Part shown: positions 34,409 through 41,731 of the stretch, piece by piece
How the letters are laid out: each line of letters starts with the position of its first letter
Position numbering within the stretch: the first letter of the stretch is position 1
Assembly: GCF_024972775.1 (NCBI RefSeq)
Contig: NZ_CP092282.1
Span: 1,116,001 to 1,180,000 of the forward strand
Reading direction: 5' to 3'
DNA: 64,000 nucleotides
Origin: Dehalobacter sp. DCM
GTDB lineage: Bacteria > Bacillota > Desulfitobacteriia > Desulfitobacteriales > Syntrophobotulaceae
Notes under the pieces: model-generated
What the model was told of the DNA's origin: nothing
Database searches by the model: none
Seen by the model: only the letters and a program-made list of their open reading frames with translations
Made by a program: the position numbers and the translations under genes

Positions 34409-36886
34409 ATGAATAAGAAAATTGTGATTGTCGGAGGGGTCGCAGGCGGGGCGACAACAGCAGCGAGGCTCAGGCGGCTTGATGAAAATTCAGAGATCAT
34501 TCTTTTGGAGAGAGGAGAGCATATTTCATTTGCCAATTGCGGACTGCCGTATTTTATTGGCGGTGTAATCAAAGGAAGAGATAAACTGCTTGTTCAAACC
34601 GTAAAAGGTATGACCGACCGATTCCGTATCGATATCCGGATTAAATCAGAAGTGACGGCTATTAATCGGCAGGATAAAAAGATTGAAATCAAGAATCTGT
34701 CGACAGGTCAGGTCTATGAAGAAAGTTATGATATTTTAATTCTATCTCCCGGCGCAAGTCCGATTGTTCCTGGAATCGAAGGAATTACTGGAAATCCCCG
34801 GGTGTTTTCACTGCGGACAATTCCGGATGCCGAAGCGATCGATCATTTTATTGACCAATATCAAGCCAGAACAGCCGTAGTTGTCGGTGGAGGTTTTATC
34901 GGACTGGAGATGGCTGAGAATCTAAAGGAAAGGAACCTTGATGTTTATTTGGTTGAAGCAACGGAGCAAGTCCAACCTGCTCTCGATTATGAAATGGCAT
35001 CCCTGCTTCACACCCATCTACAGGATAAAGGCATCCGGTTAGTTTTAAAAGATAGTGTTGTCAAGCTGGACGGATCCCGGGTATTTCTTCAGAGCAGGCA
35101 GCAGATCGAAGCCGATATGATTATAATGGCGATCGGTGTGCGCCCGGAAAATATGTTAGCCGTTAAGGCTGGATTGGAAATAGGAGAAAGAGGCGCTATT
35201 CGGGTCAACGACTATCTGCAGACCAGCGACGAATCTATATATGCTATCGGTGATGCCATCGAGGTGAAGCATTACATTACCGGACAGCCGACAAATATTC
35301 CGTTAGCCTGGCCGGCTAATCGTCAAGGAAGACTTTTGGCCGATAATTTATATGGCACTCCGAAGCCGTATCGCGGTACTTTGGGAACATCTGTCGCGAA
35401 GGTTTTTGATCTTACAGCGGCTTCTACGGGAATTAATGAGAAACAAGCTATTAAACTTGGTTTAAAGTATCGCGTTATTCATATCCACCCCAATTCTCAT
35501 GCCGGCTATTATCCGGGATCCACAGTATTGGATATGAAGCTGATCTTTACTGAGGAAGGAAAAATCCTCGGAGCACAGGCGGTTGGATATAAGGGCGCTG
35601 AAAAGAGGATCGATGTCATCGCCACAGCCATTAAAGGCAATCTTACCGTCTATGATTTACAGGATCTCGAGCTGGCTTATGCGCCGCCGTATTCCTCCGG
35701 AAAGGATCCCGTGAATATGATCGGTTATGCTGCGGCTAATATTCTTGACAATAAGGTTAAAACCATCCAATACCATGAAATTGATGCTGTTGTTGCTGCA
35801 GGAAATATTCTGGTAGATGTTCGACAGCCCGAAGAAATTGAGTTGGGTAAAATAAGCGGTTCGATCAATATTCCCCTGCCGGAGCTTAGGTCCAGGCTGG
35901 GTGAACTTCCCAAAGATAAACCCATCTACCTGACGTGCCAGATCGGACTCAGAGGATATATTGCGGCACGGATTCTCGCTCAGCATGGATTTGAACCCAT
36001 CAACCTGGACGGTGGTTTTCGGACCTATTCCAGCGTCAACTGGGCAGCAGAGACAAAGGATAAAGAGATGATTAAAGTCGATGATACGGGAAAGGCTATT
36101 GCTGAAGCCACGACGGAACAAATAACGGCAGACCGAGTGATCGACTGCTGCGGACTTCAATGTCCCGGACCAATCAAACAGGTATTTGAGAATATGAAAA
36201 CGCTGCAGGACGGCCAGGTGCTGGAAATCCTCGTCACCGATCCGGGTTTTGCCAGGGATATTGAAGCTTGGTGCAGTAAAACGGGTAACACCTTAATTAA
36301 GTCTGAGACGACGGCAGACTATACAAAAGCATATCTGCGAAAGGGAAATTCCAGGTCGGAAAACCAGACGATAGCATTACCTGAACAATCTGCTGTTACC
36401 GAAGTGACAGACAAACCAAAAGGTGCCACACTAATTGTATTTGAACAAAATATGGATAAAGCATTGGCATCGTTTATTATCGCTACCGGGGCTGCTTCTA
36501 TGGGGAAAGAAGTGACCATGTTCTTCACTTTCTGGGGTTTAAATATACTCAAAAAGCACAATGCACCAACGGTTAGCAAGGATGCTCTGGAGAAAGCTTT
36601 TGGGATCATGATGCCGCGCGGTCCAAGAAAGCTGCCCATATCCAATATGAATATGGGCGGTATGGGTTCCAAAATGATCAAATATGTGATGAAAAAGAAA
36701 AACGTCGATACGCTGGAGGATCTTCTGCATAATGCCATGGACATGGGAATCAAACTGGTTGCCTGCTCGATGTCCATGGATGTCATGGGCATTAAGAAGG
36801 AAGAACTAATCGACGGTATTGAGATCGGCGGTGTAGCCACCATGCTGGCCAAAGCCGAGGAATCGAACCTAAATCTGTTTTTCTAA
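34409..36886 (+). CDS. CoA-disulfide reductase fused to rhodanese, TusA and DsrE-like domains
   Basis: 825 residues from ATG 34409 with ACAGGAGG upstream. Domains: FAD/NAD pyridine-nucleotide-disulfide oxidoreductase (about 1-450) with GGVAGGATTAARLRR and active-site C44 in FANCGLPYFIGG; rhodanese (about 462-560) with catalytic Cys in YLTCQIGLRGY; TusA-like (about 577-650) with CGLQCPGPI; and a DsrE-like C-terminal domain (about 675-825). Such fusions reduce CoA persulfides/polysulfides and move sulfane sulfur between cysteines. It probably detoxifies or uses S0/polysulfide in the cytoplasm. The adjacent ArsR is the likely regulator. Confidence 0.92.
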   Translation: MNKKIVIVGGVAGGATTAARLRRLDENSEIILLERGEHISFANCGLPYFIGGVIKGRDKLLVQTVKGMTDRFRIDIRIKSEVTAINRQDKKIEIKNLSTGQVYEESYDILILSPGASPIVPGIEGITGNPRVFSLRTIPDAEAIDHFIDQYQARTAVVVGGGFIGLEMAENLKERNLDVYLVEATEQVQPALDYEMASLLHTHLQDKGIRLVLKDSVVKLDGSRVFLQSRQQIEADMIIMAIGVRPENMLAVKAGLEIGERGAIRVNDYLQTSDESIYAIGDAIEVKHYITGQPTNIPLAWPANRQGRLLADNLYGTPKPYRGTLGTSVAKVFDLTAASTGINEKQAIKLGLKYRVIHIHPNSHAGYYPGSTVLDMKLIFTEEGKILGAQAVGYKGAEKRIDVIATAIKGNLTVYDLQDLELAYAPPYSSGKDPVNMIGYAAANILDNKVKTIQYHEIDAVVAAGNILVDVRQPEEIELGKISGSINIPLPELRSRLGELPKDKPIYLTCQIGLRGYIAARILAQHGFEPINLDGGFRTYSSVNWAAETKDKEMIKVDDTGKAIAEATTEQITADRVIDCCGLQCPGPIKQVFENMKTLQDGQVLEILVTDPGFARDIEAWCSKTGNTLIKSETTADYTKAYLRKGNSRSENQTIALPEQSAVTEVTDKPKGATLIVFEQNMDKALASFIIATGAASMGKEVTMFFTFWGLNILKKHNAPTVSKDALEKAFGIMMPRGPRKLPISNMNMGGMGSKMIKYVMKKKNVDTLEDLLHNAMDMGIKLVACSMSMDVMGIKKEELIDGIEIGGVATMLAKAEESNLNLFF

Positions 36887-36910
36887 CAGGACGAAGGAGA
36901 CATCTGGGAC

Positions 36911-36971
36911 AGGGAGACAAAGGGGAGACAAAGGGACGTAGACACTTGTCTCCTCCGTCCCCTTTGTCTCC
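36911..36971. repeat. GGAGACAAAGGGACG-type imperfect inverted repeat
   Basis: GGAGACAAAGGGACG (36924-36938) pairs with CGTCCCCTTTGTCTCC (36956-36971); part of the left arm is itself duplicated (GGGAGACAAAGG). It resembles the purine-rich hairpin repeats often seen between genes in Peptococcaceae, from memory. Confidence 0.6.
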
Positions 36972-36984
36972 TCTGTATACTCCC

Positions 36985-37036
36985 ATGAAATAGGAAGAAG
37001 GTATTGTCCTGAGACGATACCTTCTTCCTATTTCAT
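36985..37036. terminator. Bidirectional terminator, perfect 20-bp inverted repeat
   Basis: Arms 36985-37004 and 37017-37036 (inner part GGAAGAAGGTAT) around a 12-base loop lie between two convergent genes. Confidence 0.85.
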
Positions 37037-37045
37037 TTGTTTGGA

Positions 37046-38032
37046 TTAAAACATAAGTTTACTCATTCTGTCAATTTCCGTGTTGATCGCCTCATAGACG
37101 CTTGGGAAATGGCTCATCGGCCCAGCATGAGTGATGCAAGGAATAAAATAGTGTTTTCCATTAGCCCGGCAAGTGCTTTCAACCGCTTCGGCCACAATTT
37201 TCTTTGTCCAGCCGGGGGCATCGACGTCGCCGCTTTGGATTCCGCCCATAAAGGATATTTTTCCGCCGTATTTTTGGATCAGCTCGGGGATATTGTTACT
37301 GTTCATAACACCCTGAAAAATATCAATTCCCATCTCAATCATCGCGGGCACCAGATTGGCTGCATACGAATCACTGTGATGCACGATCAGCTGAACCCCG
37401 TTGGCTTTATAGAAACCATAGATTTTCTTGTAACACGGTACAATAAATTCAATGAACATTTCCGGCGACAGGAAAGAATTGATGCTGCTGCCCCAATCAT
37501 CGTGCTGGAAGAGGGCGTCCGGATGCAACCTGTCGATAACAGTCCGGGCAAAATCCAAATAAAATTCCGTAATACAGGCCAGAAGATCATGCATGGCTTC
37601 GGGCTCTTCGTAAAAAGCCATCAACGCCTGCTCCATTCCCATCAGGTTGTGGGTCATATCAAAAACACCGGGATAAACCATAGCGGTTAAAAATTCCTCA
37701 CGGCGATCGATGGCCTTAGCATGAGCAAGAGCAGGGGCCCAAGCCTCATCCGAAGTTGGGATAATGGGTTTTTTCACATATTTTTGCCATTGGGAAATAT
37801 CCTTAAGGACGGTATGCTCAGCATCATGAACCGGAAAGGCTCCGATTTGTCCTTCCGGGTACTGCCAGGTTACACCCCAGGGGTCTATTCCGGTATTACC
37901 GGGAATGTAAGGTATTCCCGCCATGGTAAAAGCGGCTTCCGGGATCATATTTAAGAATTCATGCTGTTTGACAAAACGATCGGGGTTTCCGCCTTTTATG
38001 GTCTCTAAGAGATTTTGCCGTTTGGTTAACAT
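37046..38032 (-). CDS. Uroporphyrinogen-decarboxylase-fold methyltransferase 2
   Basis: 328 residues starting behind AAGGAGG. The sequence fits the UROD/MtaA/MtbA TIM-barrel family: GVTWQYPEG near residue 50, HDDWGSS near 178, VHHSDSY near 220 and GGIQSGDVD near 268. The arginine-rich uroporphyrinogen-binding start of true HemE is not seen, so corrinoid-linked methyl transfer is favoured over heme synthesis. It lies downstream of the second transhydroxylase large subunit, after a hairpin. Its own promoter may be the TATAAT-like box near 38092. Substrate unknown; a methoxylated compound is inferred from neighbours. Confidence 0.8.
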   Translation of the reverse strand: MLTKRQNLLETIKGGNPDRFVKQHEFLNMIPEAAFTMAGIPYIPGNTGIDPWGVTWQYPEGQIGAFPVHDAEHTVLKDISQWQKYVKKPIIPTSDEAWAPALAHAKAIDRREEFLTAMVYPGVFDMTHNLMGMEQALMAFYEEPEAMHDLLACITEFYLDFARTVIDRLHPDALFQHDDWGSSINSFLSPEMFIEFIVPCYKKIYGFYKANGVQLIVHHSDSYAANLVPAMIEMGIDIFQGVMNSNNIPELIQKYGGKISFMGGIQSGDVDAPGWTKKIVAEAVESTCRANGKHYFIPCITHAGPMSHFPSVYEAINTEIDRMSKLMF

Positions 38033-38108
38033 TTATTTAATCCTCCTTGATCTGGGCGCTATTGCCAATTGGAACATATATTCGGAACATATTTATTATA
38101 TAGGGTAA

Positions 38109-38138
38109 AGGAGCAATAGAATTTTGAACCTATTGCTC
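38109..38138. terminator. Hairpin between transhydroxylase large subunit 2 and methyltransferase 2
   Basis: GGAGCAATAG (38109-38118) pairs with CTATTGCTCC (38129-38138). The T-run is short, so it may only partly stop transcription from the upstream operon. Confidence 0.6.
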
Positions 38139-38282
38139 CATAACAGCAGACGGGGTATTCGTTTGAGTATTGATCGTTTGGGTTATTGATTTCCGTTAGG
38201 TGTTAATGGATATATCCCAGGCCTCATAGTGCCCAGGACAAAATCCTTCAGGTTCGATTTGGCGTGTTTAGGTTAGTGCCGG

Positions 38283-40868
38283 TCAGTGTTTGATCCAGTT
38301 CATGATGCTGACACCGGTGCCTTTGACATACTCGCGATTAAATGCCTCGGGGTATTCTTTGGCCAGCGCGTCAAGATCAGCTTTCTCGATATTGACCAAA
38401 TAACCGCTGGTGACCTCGCCGGGACAATTCTTTGAGGTGATAGTCGTCGGGCAGATCAGGTTATTCGCACCGGAACGATCGGACTCGCCGGCGACGATCG
38501 GGTCAAGGCGTGTACCATGGTCCTGATAGACAACTCCGGGCATGATCCGTTCGGTCACATACGCACCACCGAGGACCCAACCGCGGTCGGTGATGATCTT
38601 TACCACGTCGCCGCTTTGAATTCCGTGCTTTGCAGCATCCCGGGTGTTGATCCAAACGGGCTCGTACTGATAGCCATCAGCTCCGGTCACTTTACAGGTC
38701 GGGATTTCTCTGAGCCAGGTCACATCGTCCAGCTGGGCATGGACACGCCAGCGTGGATGGTTGGAAACGATCAAATAAGGGTATTTCTCACTGCGGGGGT
38801 GCAGCAGGCTTTCCTGATGGCTTTCGCCAAAAGGCACAAAGCGTGGGTACGGCATGCGTTCGGTATCATCCGGGAAACAGCTGGCCAGGGCTTCGGAATA
38901 GAATTCCAGCTTACCCGTAGGCGTATTTAACGGGTACTCTTCCGGATTCTTACAGAAGTTTTCAAATCCCGCCGGAACATCTTCCCAGTTTTCCTTGGTG
39001 GGTACAGCATAATAGCCGTTTTCCTTAAACTGTTCAAATGTAATTTTTTCTGCTAAACCGGATGTGGCAAACGCCTTTTTGATCCAACCTTCAATATCAA
39101 GACCGTGGGTGAATTCTTCATAGAGGCCGAGAGCCTTGGCCACTTCGCCCACAGCTTCCCAGTCACTCTTGGATTCACCGATAGAATCGATACACTGTCC
39201 TTCATAGCAAGCGATACAGAAATTGCCGTTGTCGTTGTCCGTGCACATATCCAGTTCTTCAAATTTCGTGTTAATTGGCAGCAGGATATCCGCAAACAGG
39301 CAGTCGTTTTCCATCCAGGGGTGCTGAGCAACGACACACTCTATTTTTTCACTGCGCAGGGCTTCAATCATCGAGTTACCGCCGTTCCAGCAGGTGGTCC
39401 AGCAGGGCGTGTCTGTCCAGATCATATGGATTGGATTGGCATCCAAAAGGGGATAGCGGTATTCGATGAACTGATCCTCTCTGGGCCAGCCGGCGACCGG
39501 ATAGGAATGCCAGGTCAGCGGATTGTCCGAAGTATAATCCCCGAGGATCGCTTTGGGGATCAAGGTCTTGGGAATAAAGGAAGGTTCCTGTTTGTTGATA
39601 TAGCCGCGATAGCCGTCCTGCGGATTCGGTGCAAATTCGGAAGCAGGCGCCGGCATCTGGTCGGGAAGCCCCATCAGGTTCCATTCTAAAAATTTCATCT
39701 GGTTACGTCCCGGTTTGCCGAGTCCTTGCATCGCTAAGCAGGCTATTTCCAGACGGGCTGGTTCATGAGAATAAGTAGAGCGAACCAGCGACCCGCCGTT
39801 ACAGTGGGCAATCGTTGTTGCTTCCCGATGCCATTTTCTGGCCAAGGCTTTGATGATGCGGGCAGGAACGCCGCAGATGGGTTCAGCCCAGTCCGGGGTC
39901 TTCGGGATGCCGTCTTCTTCCCCAAGGACATATTTTTTGAAGACATCGAAACCGACGGCATGGGTTGCAATGTAATCCTGATCCCAAATCTCTTCTTTGA
40001 GCCAGGTGTACATGATCGCCAGGTGCAGGGCAGAGTCGGTATTGGGCAATACCGGGATCCATTTATCAGCGTGAACGGCGTTGCCATAATTCACATCCGG
40101 GCAAACGTAGATCTGCTTAACACCGAGTTCGGTCAGCCAGAAGCAGTAACGGCTGGCAATTTGGCCGCCCCAACCCCAGGGTGTCGTTTCCATGTCACAG
40201 CCCCAGAAGAGGACCATACCGCAGTTATTCGCCATATCCCAGAGCAGATTGCCAATGGAGCCCTGACCGAGGGGATCCTGTCCCCACATATGCTTTGCTC
40301 CCCAGTACCAGCCTTCCCAGCTATCTGGATTGCGAACCTGCCAGGTAAAGCCGCCGGTGAGTTCCAGCAAATGGGTCTGGCAGCCGTGCGGTCCGTGGAC
40401 TAATTTGGTTTCGCCATGACCGTCACCCTGAGCTAAGATGGACAGGGGGCCATAAACTTTGTTTACCCGTCTGATTTCGGAAGCGATCAGATTGGCTGCT
40501 TCCTCCCAGGAGATTCGGACGAATTTGCTTTTGCCGCGGTTCTGGGGATTGCGTTCCCCATTGGGATCCCAATCTTCGCGTTTTAGCGGGTAGGGGATAC
40601 GGTTGGGCGAGTAGGTTCTTTTCTTATAGACAATGCTGAAAGGCGGAATCAGGGTTTTCAGAGAAGCATGGTATTCCTTGCCGCGAGCCTTGATAGTCCA
40701 CGGGCGGAGGGATTCGCGGTCATAATGCTTGTCGATTTTAAGCGGCCGGACTCGCAGGATTTTGCCGTCCTTGACATCGACTTCGACAGTGTTGGAGTTT
40801 AAACCAAATGCACCTAACCCCAATCCTTTATAATACGTTTTAACTTTGCTTTTATCATCGTAAGCCAA
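38283..40868 (-). CDS. Transhydroxylase-type molybdopterin enzyme, large subunit 2
   Basis: 861 residues from TTG 40868, chosen because GAGGTG lies just upstream; an earlier in-frame TTG at 40886 overlaps that site. No N-terminal 4Fe-4S motif is present, as in Pelobacter acidigallici pyrogallol-phloroglucinol transhydroxylase (875 residues). Shared blocks are RIPYPLKREDWDPNGERNPQ, PDSWEGWYWGAKHMWG and CDMETTPWGWGG. D182-S183 match the Asp174/Mo-ligand Ser175 of that enzyme and H151 matches its His144 region. It is clearly paralogous to the protein at 41732 but has no adjacent small subunit of its own other than the shared one. It would be cytoplasmic. Exact substrate unknown. Confidence 0.85.
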   Translation of the reverse strand: MAYDDKSKVKTYYKGLGLGAFGLNSNTVEVDVKDGKILRVRPLKIDKHYDRESLRPWTIKARGKEYHASLKTLIPPFSIVYKKRTYSPNRIPYPLKREDWDPNGERNPQNRGKSKFVRISWEEAANLIASEIRRVNKVYGPLSILAQGDGHGETKLVHGPHGCQTHLLELTGGFTWQVRNPDSWEGWYWGAKHMWGQDPLGQGSIGNLLWDMANNCGMVLFWGCDMETTPWGWGGQIASRYCFWLTELGVKQIYVCPDVNYGNAVHADKWIPVLPNTDSALHLAIMYTWLKEEIWDQDYIATHAVGFDVFKKYVLGEEDGIPKTPDWAEPICGVPARIIKALARKWHREATTIAHCNGGSLVRSTYSHEPARLEIACLAMQGLGKPGRNQMKFLEWNLMGLPDQMPAPASEFAPNPQDGYRGYINKQEPSFIPKTLIPKAILGDYTSDNPLTWHSYPVAGWPREDQFIEYRYPLLDANPIHMIWTDTPCWTTCWNGGNSMIEALRSEKIECVVAQHPWMENDCLFADILLPINTKFEELDMCTDNDNGNFCIACYEGQCIDSIGESKSDWEAVGEVAKALGLYEEFTHGLDIEGWIKKAFATSGLAEKITFEQFKENGYYAVPTKENWEDVPAGFENFCKNPEEYPLNTPTGKLEFYSEALASCFPDDTERMPYPRFVPFGESHQESLLHPRSEKYPYLIVSNHPRWRVHAQLDDVTWLREIPTCKVTGADGYQYEPVWINTRDAAKHGIQSGDVVKIITDRGWVLGGAYVTERIMPGVVYQDHGTRLDPIVAGESDRSGANNLICPTTITSKNCPGEVTSGYLVNIEKADLDALAKEYPEAFNREYVKGTGVSIMNWIKH

Positions 40869-40925
40869 GCAATTCACCTCTTTCAAAATCGGGTATTTTT
40901 TCGGTAAATAAATAGATGGTAGGTG

Positions 40926-41729
40926 TTATTTTTCTAACGGGAAATCGCCGAGGTTCAGGCTCTTCTCCAACCGGATATGATCTACGGAAACGCTTTTGTA
41001 ACCGTCGGCCTCGATGGTTAGAGAATAATTGCCCGCATTGAGTTTCTTAAACCAGAAATCACCGAAGTCGTCGGTTTTGACGGTCATTTCGCAGCCGTTT
41101 TTGCCTTTGAGTGTAACGACGGCGTTTTCAATAATCTCATTGTCAGCACGGTCCCAGACATCGCCGCCGATGAAATATTTTGGCAAATTGAGATAATAAA
41201 CGCGCGGCTTCTGTCCAAGTTCGGGCTCAAGAACCTCTGCATTGGCAATTTCCGCAGCAAAGTCAGCTTCTTCGCCAAAACGCAGTGCGCCAGTGGCACA
41301 GAAGTCTGCGCAGCGAGGCGATTTGCCTTCATCAACAAGGTGCGCACAGCCGGTGCATTTCTGCGCAACATTGAGTTCTTCGTTCCAATAGATGGTGTGG
41401 TAGGGGCAGGCGTTGACAAGCTCTTTATTGCCTTCTGCTTTGACGGGATCGATAATGACCAAACCGTCTTCGCGTTTGTAAACGGCACCGTTGCTTGCTT
41501 CGATACAGGCGGGTTTATCACAGTGCATACAGGAGACAGGGCGGTATTCCAATTTGACTTTTGGGACTTGGCCATGGACGGTTTCCTCAATTCGCATCCA
41601 AAAATGACCGGTATCCGGCTGGGGTTTGGCATAAGGCATCCAATCGTTGTTCACGTGTTCATCTTTACAGGCCAGTTGGCAGCCGTAGCAGCCATTGCAT
41701 TTGGCCATATCGATAACAAATACTTTCAT
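40926..41729 (-). CDS. Transhydroxylase-type small subunit: 4Fe-4S ferredoxin with beta-barrel tail
   Basis: 267 residues from ATG 41729 (AAGGAGA upstream); an ATG two codons earlier overlaps the preceding stop. Clusters sit in CNGCYGCQLACKDEH at the start, CMHCDKPACIEA near 70, the CPYHTIYW region near 107 and CTGCAHLVDEG with CADFC near 130. The last 80 residues (DDFGDFWFKKLNAGNYSLTI) form a Cna-B/carboxypeptidase-regulatory-like beta domain, as in the small subunit of Pelobacter transhydroxylase (about 274 residues). It lies between the two large-subunit genes and probably serves one or both. Confidence 0.88.
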   Translation of the reverse strand: MKVFVIDMAKCNGCYGCQLACKDEHVNNDWMPYAKPQPDTGHFWMRIEETVHGQVPKVKLEYRPVSCMHCDKPACIEASNGAVYKREDGLVIIDPVKAEGNKELVNACPYHTIYWNEELNVAQKCTGCAHLVDEGKSPRCADFCATGALRFGEEADFAAEIANAEVLEPELGQKPRVYYLNLPKYFIGGDVWDRADNEIIENAVVTLKGKNGCEMTVKTDDFGDFWFKKLNAGNYSLTIEADGYKSVSVDHIRLEKSLNLGDFPLEK

Positions 41730-41731
41730 GA

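Noticed and set aside
37046-38032. Heme-pathway uroporphyrinogen decarboxylase (HemE)
   Set aside because: The TIM-barrel family fits, but substrate-binding Arg motifs of HemE are not seen and no heme genes are near; the same holds for 45749-46870.
38071-38094. LexA-like box GAACATATATTC upstream of methyltransferase 2
   Set aside because: The second half lacks GTTC, so it does not meet the SOS consensus; the repeat GGAACATAT is noted only as a curiosity.
37037-40403. Long plus-strand frames opposite the methyltransferase and transhydroxylase genes
   Set aside because: They are antisense shadows of clearly coding minus-strand genes and have no family motifs or ribosome binding sites.
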